In this document: one piece after another, positions 1-8,284 of the stretch
Position numbering within the stretch: the stretch's first letter is position 1
Layout: each line of letters opens with the position of its first letter
Notes under the pieces: model-generated
What the model was told of the DNA's origin: nothing
Databases searched by the model: none
The model's input: the letters and a program-made list of their open reading frames with translations, nothing else
Origin: Aquamicrobium sp.
GTDB taxonomy: Bacteria; Pseudomonadota; Alphaproteobacteria; Rhizobiales; Rhizobiaceae
DNA length: 64,000 bases
Direction of reading: 5' to 3'
Assembly: GCA_019739225.1 (NCBI GenBank)
Contig: JAHHDT010000006.1
Coordinates: forward strand, 1-64,000
Made by a program: the position numbers and the translations under genes

Positions 1-117
1 AGGGAGGACATCTACCAGCATTCGCTGGTTTCGAAGATCGCCACGGCCGTCATCGCCGGGCTTGGTCCGAAAGGCTACACGGCCGCGATACGCGCGATGA
101 GAGACCTGATCGCATAA
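1..117 (+). CDS. C-terminal fragment of an unrecognised protein
   Basis: The reading frame is open from the left edge of the window and closes at TAA (115-117), leaving only 38 residues that end in GLGPKGYTAAIRAMRDLIA. The tail looks helical and has no motif I recognise, so I cannot assign a family. The gene lies on the same strand as the rhodanese gene, but 173 bp of apparently non-coding DNA separates them, so co-transcription is not obvious. Confidence 0.5.
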   Translation, partial: REDIYQHSLVSKIATAVIAGLGPKGYTAAIRAMRDLIA

Positions 118-290
118 ACAGACCCAAGCGCCCTCGGAAACTCATTCCCTATTCGGGCTTCTCTAGAGAATGGTATTCCATCGACGCGGCGATAGCTCGG
201 GCACTCGTGCGCTGACTCTGAACGGCCGGAGGTCTAAAACCCTTTCAGGATCCCGGATCGATTTCGGGAAATGATACGGAGTTCGATCAC

Positions 291-1202
291 ATGCGCATCG
301 CTTCATTGGCATTCACGCTTTCGGTTCTCGCTGCCCCGGCTCTCGCGGCCGATGCAAGCCCGCTGGTTGACGCCGAATGGGTCAAGGCGAACGCCGGCAA
401 GGAAAACGTCGTCATCCTCGACATTCGCGACAAGGTCGCCGAGACGGAGCTGGGCGAAACGCCCTATATCGAAGGTGCCGTCGTGGCCCCCTATGCAAGT
501 GCGGGTTGGCGCACCGAGATACAGGGCGTGCCCGGCCAGCTTCCGCCGCTGGACCAGATCACCAAGCTGATCGGCGACCTCGGCATCGACAATGACGACC
601 ATGTCGTCATCGTGCCTTGGGGTACAGATTCCTCCGAATTCGGCGGCGCGACCCGCATCTACTGGACATTCAAATATCTCGGCCACGACGATGTCTCCAT
701 TCTCGACGGCGGCTGGCGGCAGTACGATGCGGCCGGCGGTGCACGCACCGCGGAAGCCGTCACGCCCGAGCCGGCGACCTTCACCGCGAACCCGCAGGAA
801 GATCTGCTCGCCACCACCGAGGAGGTGGCCGCGGCGCTGGAAGCCGGGACGAAGCTCGTCGACGGACGTCCCGCCGAGCAGTTCGTGGGCAAATCGAAGA
901 GCCCGGTCGTGCGCGCCAACGGCACGATCCCGGGATCCGTGAACATCCAGCACTCCGAACTCTATAGCGCGGACTATGCGAGCTTCGCGCGTCCCGAGAC
1001 CGTGAAGGCGTTGAGCGAGGCGGTCGGCCTCGCGACGGACGAGGAAAACATCGCTTTCTGCAACACCGGCCACTGGGCGTCGGTCGCCTGGTTCGGGCTT
1101 TCCGAGGTGCTGGGCAACAAGAACACCAGCATGTACGATGGATCGATGGCCGAGTGGACCGCCGATCCGGCGCGCCCGGTCGAGAACAAGTCCGGCAGCT
1201 AG
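291..1202 (+). CDS. Periplasmic two-domain rhodanese (sulfurtransferase)
   Basis: 303 residues with a cleavable Sec-type signal peptide (hydrophobic residues 5-15, Ala-rich cleavage region about residue 20). Two rhodanese folds follow, as in thiosulfate and 3-mercaptopyruvate sulfurtransferases. The N-terminal domain (about 25-160) has no catalytic Cys. The C-terminal domain carries the active loop CNTGHWAS near residue 256, whose Cys would take the persulfide. Family knowledge gives transfer of sulfane sulfur to a thiol acceptor; the signal peptide places it in the periplasm. The next gene is a YeeE/YedE sulfur transporter, so the pair plausibly mobilises and imports thiosulfate-type sulfur. 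The substrate cannot be read from the sequence. Confidence 0.9.
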   Translation: MRIASLAFTLSVLAAPALAADASPLVDAEWVKANAGKENVVILDIRDKVAETELGETPYIEGAVVAPYASAGWRTEIQGVPGQLPPLDQITKLIGDLGIDNDDHVVIVPWGTDSSEFGGATRIYWTFKYLGHDDVSILDGGWRQYDAAGGARTAEAVTPEPATFTANPQEDLLATTEEVAAALEAGTKLVDGRPAEQFVGKSKSPVVRANGTIPGSVNIQHSELYSADYASFARPETVKALSEAVGLATDEENIAFCNTGHWASVAWFGLSEVLGNKNTSMYDGSMAEWTADPARPVENKSGS

Positions 1203-1240
1203 GCCTAATACTCTCCTCAGCCGCCACCTGGATGGCGACA

Positions 1241-1268
1241 CAAGTGTCCGGACCTTTCCGGACACTTG
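1241..1268. repeat. Perfect 11-bp inverted repeat between rhodanese and yeeE genes
   Basis: Arms CAAGTGTCCGG (1241-1251) and CCGGACACTTG (1258-1268) are perfect reverse complements around a 6-nt loop. No T-run follows, so it is not a standard intrinsic terminator. It lies 34 bp upstream of the yeeE-type start. It could be an operator for a dimeric regulator or an RNA hairpin that sets the relative expression of the two genes. Confidence 0.6.
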
Positions 1269-1302
1269 CAGTTTGGGAACGCCGCACCGCGGCGGACTGT
1301 GC

Positions 1303-2517
1303 ATGACAGACGTGACCATCGGCCGCCCGGCCTCCCCTCCCGCCCCCATCATCGATCGCGCGCCGGCCCTGGTTGCCGGCGGCGCCCTGCTGGTCGGCTT
1401 CCTGGCGATAACGCAACTGATCGATCTGAGGCAGGCGGCACTCTTTATGGTCGGCGGACTGCTCGGCGCTGCGCTCTATCACGGCTCGTTCGGATTCACC
1501 GGCGGCTGGCGCCGGATGGTCGTCGAGCGGCGGGGACGCGGCATCCGCGCGCAGATGCTGATGATCGGCGTCGCCGCGGTGGCGATGATCCCGCTGATCG
1601 CCGCCGGTAATCTCGGCGACCGGGCACTGGTCGGCGCGATGGGGCCGGTCGGCGTCTCGGTGATCGTCGGGGCGACGATGTTCGGACTTGGCATGCAGCT
1701 CGGTGGCGGCTGCGGATCGGGCACGCTGTTCACGGTCGGGGGCGGCTCGTCACGCATGCTGGTGACGCTGGTCTTCTTCATCGTCGGCGCGCTGGTCGGC
1801 ACAGCGCATCTGCCCTGGTGGCTGACGCTGCCGTCGATGGGCACGATCGACATCGGCCGCGAGCTCGGAACCGGCACGGCGGTTCTGGCGACTCTTGTCG
1901 GACTCGGGCTCGTCGCGCTGGTGACGGCCCTGATCGAACGCCGCGCGCATGGCAACATCGAAACGGAACCGGTTCCGAGCCGGGCCGGCTGGAGCTGGCT
2001 GACCTACGGCCCCTGGCCGCTGGTGGGTGCGGGGCTTCTGCTCGCTCTGCTCAATATCGCCACCCTGCTGCTTGCCGGCCATCCATGGTCTGTCACCTTC
2101 GGCTTCGGGCTGTGGGGCGCCAAGGCCGCGCAGGCCGTGGGCGTGCCGGTCGAGACCTGGGAATTTTGGAACTGGCCGGGGCCGCAGACGGCGCTTCAGT
2201 CGAGCGTTCTCGCCGACATCACCTCGGTGATGAATTTCGGCATCATCCTAGGGGCAGCGCTGGCGGCGAGCCTCGCCGGCAAGTTCGCTCCCAAGGCCAA
2301 GATCCCGCTCGGCTCGCTGATTGCGGCGGTGGTCGGCGGCCTGCTGATGGGCTACGGGGCGCGGCTTTCATTCGGCTGCAATATCGGCGCGCTGTTCTCC
2401 GGCATCGCGTCCGGCAGCCTCCATGGATGGCTGTGGTTTGCCTGCGCCTTTGTCGGGTCGCTGGCAGGTGTCTGGGCGCGGCCGCTGTTCGGCCTCGATG
2501 GGTTCGTCAGGAAATGA
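1303..2517 (+). CDS. YeeE/YedE (DUF395) family sulfur-compound transporter
   Basis: 404-residue polytopic membrane protein with about nine or ten hydrophobic segments. It carries the Cys motifs of the YeeE/YedE family: GGGCGSGTLF near residue 134 and FGCNIGALFSG near residue 357, where E. coli TsuA uses conserved cysteines to pass thiosulfate through the membrane. The frame is open further upstream, but that extension is Arg-rich and covers the intergenic hairpin, so I use ATG 1303 (MTDVTIGRP). Together with the upstream periplasmic rhodanese it suggests thiosulfate or sulfane-sulfur import. Its stop overlaps the start of the next gene (ATGA). Confidence 0.88.
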   Translation: MTDVTIGRPASPPAPIIDRAPALVAGGALLVGFLAITQLIDLRQAALFMVGGLLGAALYHGSFGFTGGWRRMVVERRGRGIRAQMLMIGVAAVAMIPLIAAGNLGDRALVGAMGPVGVSVIVGATMFGLGMQLGGGCGSGTLFTVGGGSSRMLVTLVFFIVGALVGTAHLPWWLTLPSMGTIDIGRELGTGTAVLATLVGLGLVALVTALIERRAHGNIETEPVPSRAGWSWLTYGPWPLVGAGLLLALLNIATLLLAGHPWSVTFGFGLWGAKAAQAVGVPVETWEFWNWPGPQTALQSSVLADITSVMNFGIILGAALAASLAGKFAPKAKIPLGSLIAAVVGGLLMGYGARLSFGCNIGALFSGIASGSLHGWLWFACAFVGSLAGVWARPLFGLDGFVRK

Positions 2518-2870
2518 GTACGTCCCGCAATACGTTGCTGTTCGGTGCCGCGCTGACTGTGGCGACCGCTGCCGTCGCAGTCGACCATTACACGCATCCC
2601 GTTCCGCGCGCGCAGCCGGGAGCCTCTTCCGGGACGGGTGGCGGTTCACCATGCGCTGCCGCTGCCCCTTGCGCGGCGGGCTCGCCCTGTGCCGCCGGCG
2701 CGCCGCGTGCCGCACCTCCTCCGCCCCCGGCACCAATGCCGGCCTCGCCTTGCGCACCCGCGGCGCCCAAGCTCGCACCACCCCCGCCTCCGGCTCCCAC
2801 GCCCTCCGGCGAGAAGAAGCTTGCGCCGCCACCTCCTCCTCTTCCGAGGCCGGCAGAGGACAATGGCTGA
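2514..2870 (+). CDS. Small Pro/Cys-repeat membrane-anchored or exported protein
   Basis: 118 residues starting with an ATGA overlap on the YeeE-type gene, so probably translationally coupled. Residues 7-23 form one hydrophobic segment (signal or anchor). The rest is low complexity: three copies of a PCAAxx hexapeptide (PCAAAA, PCAAGS, PCAAGA) then a degenerate PRAAPP, followed by long proline runs with a fourth PCA and a KLAPPPPP repeat. Regularly spaced cysteines outside the cytoplasm suggest metal or sulfane-sulfur binding, but that is inference. I do not recognise a named family. Overlapping starts and stops on both sides and fixed gene order argue that it is real despite its composition. 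Confidence 0.7.
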   Translation: MSTSRNTLLFGAALTVATAAVAVDHYTHPVPRAQPGASSGTGGGSPCAAAAPCAAGSPCAAGAPRAAPPPPPAPMPASPCAPAAPKLAPPPPPAPTPSGEKKLAPPPPPLPRPAEDNG

Positions 2871-3450
2871 GGACGGCAAGGCGCTCGCGCTGCGCGAAAT
2901 CGCGTTCTGCGAGGCCGTGCTCGCCAAGGGCGGGCTCAACGTGCTGTCCGAGACCTTTCGCGGCGTCGCCGACATCACGGCATGGGAGCATTATCCACCG
3001 GGTGACGTGTTCGACCCGGCGAGTGGCGCGCAGTGGTATTATCACTGCCATCCGGCCGACGAGGACGCCGCCGAACATGGGCATTTCCACTGCTTCGTAC
3101 GCCCGCAGGGGGCCGAAGGTCCGATCCACCATCTTGCCGCCGTCGGCGTGGATGCCTACGGCCGCATGCTTCGCCTTTTCACGGTGAACCAGTGGGTTGT
3201 CGGCGACGACTGGCTCGACGCGGAAGCGACGGTCGCGCTCCTGCCGCGCTTCGACATACAGATGCCGCAGCCTTCCTACCTCGTGAACCGCTGGCTGACC
3301 GCAATCTTCACCGCCTATGAGGCTGAAATCGCCGAGCTGATCCATAAGCGCGACCGCGCGCTTGCCTCCCATCGGCCGCCCGAGGGCGTCGAAGCGAGGC
3401 AGGACAGGGCGCTGGAAATCGTCTCCGAACTGGTCATCCCGCCGCGATAG
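2863..3450 (+). CDS. Uncharacterised 195-aa protein of the sulfur cluster (DUF6969-like)
   Basis: 195 residues from ATG 2863, overlapping the previous stop by 8 bp. It is soluble, with no signal peptide or membrane segment. Notable stretches are WEHYPPGDVFDPASGAQWYY followed by a His-rich patch (HCHPADEDAAEHGHFHCF, about residues 61-80) that could bind a metal, and a Trp-containing middle section. I recall similar proteins being grouped as DUF6969, but I cannot confirm that here. Operon-like packing with the rhodanese and YeeE-type genes suggests a role in sulfur handling. Function is unknown. Confidence 0.75.
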   Translation: MAEDGKALALREIAFCEAVLAKGGLNVLSETFRGVADITAWEHYPPGDVFDPASGAQWYYHCHPADEDAAEHGHFHCFVRPQGAEGPIHHLAAVGVDAYGRMLRLFTVNQWVVGDDWLDAEATVALLPRFDIQMPQPSYLVNRWLTAIFTAYEAEIAELIHKRDRALASHRPPEGVEARQDRALEIVSELVIPPR

Positions 3451-3607
3451 TTGGCGGACAACGACGGAAGGCCGGGGCAAGCTTGTCAGGAGCTTTTGTC
3501 GTCCGTTGGAATTTGGCCTTTTCGCGACGCCCGGTTTCAAGCAATCTAACAACTCAACCTGAAGGTATGCCCGCCGACGTCTTCCGCCGATCCGAAGGCC
3601 CAGTTCA

Positions 3608-4501
3608 ATGCCGCTCTATGAACTTGCCGCCCTGGGGGCGGCGACATGCTGGGCCCTCACCGGCATCATTTCGGCGGGACCCGCCAACCATCTCGGTGCG
3701 CTGGCATTCAACAGGGCGCGACAGATCTTCGTTACCGGGCTGCTTGCGCTCTACGTGCTGGCTTCCGGCACATGGCGGGAGCTTGATGCGGGTGCTGTCG
3801 GTCCTTTGCTGCTTTCCGGGTTCATCGGCATCTTCATCGGCGACACGCTGCTGTTCGCCACGCTCAACCGCGTCGGCCCGCGCCGCTCCGGCATCCTCTT
3901 CGCCCTGAACGCGCCGCTGGCGGCCATCCTGGGATGGCTCGTGCTCGGCGAGGAGCTGCCGGGCATCGCCGTCTTCGGCATCGCATTGACGATCGCGGGC
4001 GTGCTGCTCGCCATCCTGTTCGGCAAGCGTCGGTCGCAGCTCCACCAGTGGGAGGCGGTCAAGGGGCCGCTGTGGGTCGGCGTCGCGCTTGGCCTGCTGG
4101 CGGCCACCGGACAGGCCGTCGGCTCCATCATCGCCCGGCCGATCATGGCAAGCGGCGTCGATCCGTTTGCCGCATCGATGCTGCGCGTCGGCATCGCCGC
4201 ACTCTGCCTGACAGTCCTCATCCAGCTTCCCATCCCTGCGGTTAAGCCGAAGGGGCCGCTTACCCTGAGCATCGCGGCGCAGACCGCGCTAACGGGTGTC
4301 CTGGCGCTGGCGATCGGCATGACGTTGCTGCTCTATGCGCTTTCGGGCGGCAAGGTCGGTATCGTATCGACGCTTTCAGCGACATCGCCGGTCATGATCC
4401 TGCCCATGCTATGGCTGCGCACCGGCGAGCGGCCCGCGGCCGGAGCGTGGGCAGGCGCGGCGCTCGTCGTTGTCGGCATGGCGCTGCTGTTCCTCCGCTA
4501 G
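3608..4501 (+). CDS. EamA/DMT-family permease
   Basis: 297 residues, about ten hydrophobic helices in two homologous halves (1-140 and 150-297), the layout of the drug/metabolite transporter superfamily. The end of the first half (FALNAPLAAILGWLVLGEELP) and of the second (SPVMILPMLWLRTGERP) are the usual paired EamA signatures. Such proteins move metabolites or amino acids across the inner membrane; the substrate cannot be predicted. The gene stands alone, 157 bp after the sulfur cluster and 119 bp before the next gene. Confidence 0.85.
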   Translation: MPLYELAALGAATCWALTGIISAGPANHLGALAFNRARQIFVTGLLALYVLASGTWRELDAGAVGPLLLSGFIGIFIGDTLLFATLNRVGPRRSGILFALNAPLAAILGWLVLGEELPGIAVFGIALTIAGVLLAILFGKRRSQLHQWEAVKGPLWVGVALGLLAATGQAVGSIIARPIMASGVDPFAASMLRVGIAALCLTVLIQLPIPAVKPKGPLTLSIAAQTALTGVLALAIGMTLLLYALSGGKVGIVSTLSATSPVMILPMLWLRTGERPAAGAWAGAALVVVGMALLFLR

Positions 4502-4620
4502 ATCCGTCGATGCCCACGATCTTCCGGGCTGACGACGGGAAAAATGCGGCCGCGTCACAATACCTGCCTATGGATCGTCAACCGGAGATAAGCCACCCTT
4601 AGCGAGGAGGACCCTCGGTC

Positions 4621-5535
4621 ATGTCGAAGAGTAACCCTTCCAGCGCAGCGCGCGACAGCGATGCGCATATCCGCTTCTTCGAAGAGGCCAGGCCACGACT
4701 TCTCGGTATCGCCTATCGCATCCTGGGTACGCGCGCCGAGGCCGAAGACGCCGTGCAGGACACGTTTCTGCGCTGGCAAGCCACCGATGTAGACAGCATC
4801 GAATCTCCCGGCGCGTGGCTCACGACCGCATGCACGCGACGATCGATAGACATGCTGCGCGCTGCCTACCGCAGCCGGGTCGACTATGTCGGCAACTGGC
4901 TGCCGGAGCCGATCCACGCGATTATCGACAGCGACGCGGAGGCGCAAATGGAACTCTCATCATCCCTCTCTACCGCGTTCCTGCTCATGCTGGAGCGACT
5001 CACGCCACGCGAGCGCGCCGCCTATCTGCTGCACGAAATCTTCGACATGTCCTACGGAGACGTCGCCGCGTCCCTGGACATGACCGAGGCGGCCTGCCGC
5101 AAGCTCGTCTCGCGGGCGAAAGCGCGCATCGGCGAAGATCATGTGCGCTTCACGCCGACGCAGGAACGTCAGGAGGAACTGCTTGCTGCCTTCGAGGAGG
5201 CGATCCGGTCGGGTCAGCCGGGGCAGCTCACCGCGATGCTGGCAAGCGATGTCCGGCTGACGGCCGACGGCGGCGGAAAGGTCGCGACGGTCACCGACGT
5301 GCTGGAAGGCAGCGCCGTCACGGCCTTCCTGACGGAACGGCTCAGTGGCTGGTGGCAAAACTATGAATGGAGCTTCGCCGATCTCAACGGATCGCGCGGT
5401 CTGGTGCTGCGTGATGGAGGGACGATCGTCGCCGCGGTCTCGTTTGCCTATGACAGCGCAGGCCGCATCGCCGAGATCTTTGTCGTGCGCAATCCGGACA
5501 AGCTTGCCGCACTCGATGAAGTGACGATGCACTAA
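4621..5535 (+). CDS. ECF41-type RNA polymerase sigma factor with C-terminal SnoaL-like domain
   Basis: 304 residues with a good ribosome site (GAGGAGGA) just upstream of ATG. Sigma region 2 lies at about 15-85 (RLLGIAYRILGTRAEAEDAV...), region 4 at about 120-170. The C-terminal third is an NTF2/SnoaL-like domain. Both ECF41 signatures are present: WLPEP near residue 93 in the linker and DGGGK near residue 215. In this family the C-terminal domain replaces a separate anti-sigma factor and tunes the factor itself. ECF41 genes usually neighbour carboxymuconolactone-decarboxylase or oxidoreductase genes; none is adjacent here. The convergent neighbour is another ECF factor. Confidence 0.9.
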   Translation: MSKSNPSSAARDSDAHIRFFEEARPRLLGIAYRILGTRAEAEDAVQDTFLRWQATDVDSIESPGAWLTTACTRRSIDMLRAAYRSRVDYVGNWLPEPIHAIIDSDAEAQMELSSSLSTAFLLMLERLTPRERAAYLLHEIFDMSYGDVAASLDMTEAACRKLVSRAKARIGEDHVRFTPTQERQEELLAAFEEAIRSGQPGQLTAMLASDVRLTADGGGKVATVTDVLEGSAVTAFLTERLSGWWQNYEWSFADLNGSRGLVLRDGGTIVAAVSFAYDSAGRIAEIFVVRNPDKLAALDEVTMH

Positions 5536-5551
5536 GAGGCTAACAGATCAG

Positions 5552-6805
5552 CTATGTCCCTCCTGGCGTGCCAGGCAGGCGGGCGATCCGGCGCTGCAGG
5601 AAGGCTCTTGCGGCTTCGTCGGTCGCCAGCCCAAGCGCTGCGGTCAGCGCCTCGCGTGCCTCCTCGTTCCGGCCGGCCTCCGCGAGAAGCATGCCGCGCG
5701 CTGCCCAGTAAGGCTGGTAGTCGATGAGACTGGCATCAGCGCCCAACTGCCGGATTTCGTCCAGAACCTCATCCGCGCCAGATATGCGTGATCGGGCCAC
5801 GAGACGGTTCAGCGCAACGACCGGCGTCGGCACAAGCGTGAAGAGCACGTCATAAAGCGCGACGATGTCGGGGCGGCTGTCGACGCCATGCAATCGTCGC
5901 GCCACGTGCGCGGACTGGATTGCGGCCTCGATCTGGAAGCGGCCGGCGCCCTCCATCCGGTTGGCGTCTTTCATGAGCGCCTCGGCCTGTCGGATCTGGG
6001 CGAGATTCCAACGGGCCGTGTCTTGCTCATCCAGCGGAACATACGAACCGTCGGCCGCCGAGCGGGCGCCACGACGCGCATCCAGAAACAGCATCAGGGC
6101 AAGCAACCCCTTGACCTCGGCCTGGTCGGGAATGAGCTCGGCCGTGACCTGTCCCAACCATATCGCCTCGTCTGAAAGTCGGTCCTCCGTGTCTTCGGCG
6201 GCTTCCGCCCAATCCCTCGAATAGGCCGCATAGACGGCTTGCAGGACCGCATCGAGGCGGCCCGGAAGGTCGGCGCGCTCGGGAACGGCGAAGGGAATAC
6301 CGGACTGCTTGATGCGCGCCTTCGCCCGAACGAGCCTTTGCGCCATGGTGGCCGGCGGAACCAGAAACGCGGCTGCGATGGCTTCGGCTGTAAAGCCGAG
6401 GATCGTCTGAAGGATCAGCGGCGTGCGGATGGACGGTTCGATCTCCGGATGGGCGCAGGCAAACATCAGGGCGACGCGCCGGTCGGGTATTTCCCGAGAT
6501 GTTTCCCGTTCGGCGTCCAGCTCTTCGGAGATGAGCTTGAGATGATCCTGGAAGCGTTCATTCGTTCCCCTGCGCCGCGACGAGTCGATCAGCCGCCTGC
6601 GGGCGACCGCGAGTAGCCACCCTTCCGGATTGTGCGGAACGCCTTGCGCTGGCCATTGCCGCAGCGCTGCGGCGAAGGCCTCCGCCAGCGCGTCCTCGGC
6701 GCTGGCGACGTCCCGCGTGATGGATGAAAGCAGGGCCACGAGACGACCGTAGCTTTCGCGTGCCGCACGGTCGGCGGCACGCCGGCTCTGGTCGAGGCTA
6801 CTCAT
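5552..6805 (-). CDS. ECF42-type sigma factor (long, with C-terminal TPR-like domain)
   Basis: 417 residues from ATG at 6805 (MSSLDQSRR). Sigma region 2 (about 15-80) includes ASAEDALAEAFAAALRQWP; region 4 is near 125-180. A helical C-terminal extension (about 190-417, with TPR-like helix pairs such as EARRGARSAADG... and LLAEAGRNEEAREALTAALG) is the hallmark of ECF42, which controls DGPF/YCII-domain genes. The YCII gene lies directly upstream and overlaps its start by 8 bp, as in most ECF42 loci, so the two are translationally coupled. No anti-sigma gene is seen. Confidence 0.92.
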   Translation of the reverse strand: MSSLDQSRRAADRAARESYGRLVALLSSITRDVASAEDALAEAFAAALRQWPAQGVPHNPEGWLLAVARRRLIDSSRRRGTNERFQDHLKLISEELDAERETSREIPDRRVALMFACAHPEIEPSIRTPLILQTILGFTAEAIAAAFLVPPATMAQRLVRAKARIKQSGIPFAVPERADLPGRLDAVLQAVYAAYSRDWAEAAEDTEDRLSDEAIWLGQVTAELIPDQAEVKGLLALMLFLDARRGARSAADGSYVPLDEQDTARWNLAQIRQAEALMKDANRMEGAGRFQIEAAIQSAHVARRLHGVDSRPDIVALYDVLFTLVPTPVVALNRLVARSRISGADEVLDEIRQLGADASLIDYQPYWAARGMLLAEAGRNEEAREALTAALGLATDEAARAFLQRRIARLPGTPGGT

Positions 6806-7154
6806 CTCCAAGATCAATGATCTGCCGCACCTCGATGGTTCCCCAGGTCGCGGCGGGGCAGCGAGCGGCCCATTTGATGGCCTCGTCCATGTTTTCGGCC
6901 CTGATGATGTAATAGCCGCCGAGCTGTTCGCGCGTTTCGGCATAGGGGCCGTCCTGCACCTTCATCTCGCCGCGGTCGACATGCACCGTGCAGGCCGTGT
7001 CCGTGCGGGCCAGCGGAGCGGTCGCCACGAAGGCGTTCGCCTTCCGAAGCGCCTCCCTGTAGGCGTGGAGCTGGTCCATGAAGCCCTTCATTTCTTCCGG
7101 CGGTATGTTCGAACCAGCGACCTCGTCGGCATAAAGCATCAGCATGTAGTTCAT
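6798..7154 (-). CDS. DGPF/YCII-domain protein, partner of the ECF42 sigma factor
   Basis: 118 residues. ATG at 7154 (MNYMLMLYADE) is chosen because a GGAA-type ribosome site precedes it and the family starts there; the longer frame upstream is Arg-rich. The protein is a ferredoxin-like YCII domain with the family signature DGPYAETREQLGGYYII (about residues 69-85), close to the PhnB/DGPF pattern. Its biochemical role is unknown. It is the first gene of a two-gene operon with the ECF42 factor and is probably one of that factor's own targets. Confidence 0.9.
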   Translation of the reverse strand: MNYMLMLYADEVAGSNIPPEEMKGFMDQLHAYREALRKANAFVATAPLARTDTACTVHVDRGEMKVQDGPYAETREQLGGYYIIRAENMDEAIKWAARCPAATWGTIEVRQIIDLGDE

Positions 7155-7365
7155 CTCGTTTCCTTCCGTGTTGGCTCGGCGAACCTGCTCGCCGTAACCA
7201 TGTCGCGCCGCCGTCGCGGATTTCGACACTCTCTTCGCGTGCATCCGAAAAAACAAATCAGTCCAGGCCCGGCGTCACAAACCGCTCGTCTCGAACGTCA
7301 CGAGGATATGGGCAGGATGCCCGATCACAAGCGGCCGACGGCCGCACCGTTTCGAGGAGTAGATC

Positions 7366-7680
7366 ATGAACAGGAAAGCACTTTACATCAGGCACAAGGC
7401 GCAACCCGGCAAGCGCGACGAGGTCAAGCGCATCTGGGAGAAATATGCCCGCGCCTATATCGACAACGCCGACGGGCAGATCGCCTATGTCTATGGTTTC
7501 GACGACAACGACCCAGACGCGATCGTGGCCTACCAGCTTTATACCGGCGAGGCCGGCTCCGACGATTTCGTCAACCAGCCCTGGTTCAAGGATTACGAGG
7601 AGGAAACAGCAGCACTGCTGGCCGGCCCGTCGGAATTCCGCACCATCACGCCGCGATGGATCAAGGGCGACGAAGCCTGA
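7366..7680 (+). CDS. ABM-type small monooxygenase-fold protein
   Basis: 104 residues preceded by a GAGGAG ribosome site. The sequence (KALYIRHKAQPGKRDEVKRI..., then YQLYTGEAGSDDFVNQPW) has the dimeric ferredoxin-like fold of the antibiotic biosynthesis monooxygenase (ABM) superfamily, which includes quinol monooxygenases and haem-degrading enzymes. No catalytic residue pins down the reaction. A strong hairpin terminator follows, so the gene is probably monocistronic. Confidence 0.75.
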   Translation: MNRKALYIRHKAQPGKRDEVKRIWEKYARAYIDNADGQIAYVYGFDDNDPDAIVAYQLYTGEAGSDDFVNQPWFKDYEEETAALLAGPSEFRTITPRWIKGDEA

Positions 7681-7696
7681 TGAAACTTATGCCCGG

Positions 7697-7722
7697 AACC
7701 CGGCAGGCAATCCTGCCGGGTT
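7697..7722 (+). terminator. Intrinsic terminator after the ABM gene
   Basis: An 11-bp perfect stem (AACCCGGCAGG / CCTGCCGGGTT) with a 4-nt loop begins 16 bp after the stop codon and is followed by a short T stretch. Confidence 0.7.
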
Positions 7723-7888
7723 TCAACTTCCAGGCCTTGGAAGGCAGGTGGAGAAGCGGAGACCAGCTTTTTGTTGCAAGCTCGCAGGTGTGTCCTAGGT
7801 TGGATGATGGGCATGAGACAGGCTCGCAGAGGCTGCGCCGTACGCCCCATTGCAACCGGGTCACCGACCTCCAGGCAGGAGCATCACG

Positions 7889-8284
7889 TTGAAAATCGTC
7901 CGCAACAGCGACCAGCCGTCGGCCAAGGGACCGGCGGAATATTTTACCGGTTCCGTGCGCATAGACAGCCAGTTCGCCGCTCCTGAACCGGCGCGTGCGG
8001 CGGCAGCAGTCGTCACTTTCGAGCCCGGCGCAAGGACTGCCTGGCACACGCATCCCCTGGGACAGCGCCTGCTGATCGTTTCCGGCGAGGGCTGGGTGCA
8101 GAAGGAAGGCGAGGCAAAGCAGCTTGTACAGGCCGGCGATACCGTCTGGTTCGAGCCGGACGAGAAGCACTGGCACGGCGCGACCGATACCAAGGCCATG
8201 GTTCACATTGCCATTCAGGAAGCCCGGGACGGTTCTCCGGCCAACTGGATGGAGCAGGTGTCGGACGACGACTACCTTGGCTGA
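7889..8284 (+). CDS. Single-domain cupin protein
   Basis: 131 residues. TTG 7889 is preferred because AGGAG sits 7 nt upstream and the family starts at [11 protein letters not shown]. The cupin barrel shows motif 1 as [19 protein letters not shown] (two His and a Gln) and motif 2 as [15 protein letters not shown], so a metal site made mainly of histidines is likely. Similar small cupins are annotated near carboxymuconolactone decarboxylases or as mandelonitrile-lyase-like; the reaction is not predictable here. Its end overlaps the convergent flavin oxidoreductase gene by 13 bp. Confidence 0.82.
   Translation: MKIVRNSDQPSAKGPAEYFTGSVRIDSQFAAPEPARAAAAVVTFEPGARTAWHTHPLGQRLLIVSGEGWVQKEGEAKQLVQAGDTVWFEPDEKHWHGATDTKAMVHIAIQEARDGSPANWMEQVSDDDYLG

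Noticed and set aside
303-1352. 349-codon minus-strand ORF opposite the rhodanese gene
   Set aside because: Arg/Gly-rich antisense shadow of a clear rhodanese; no motif and no ribosome site.
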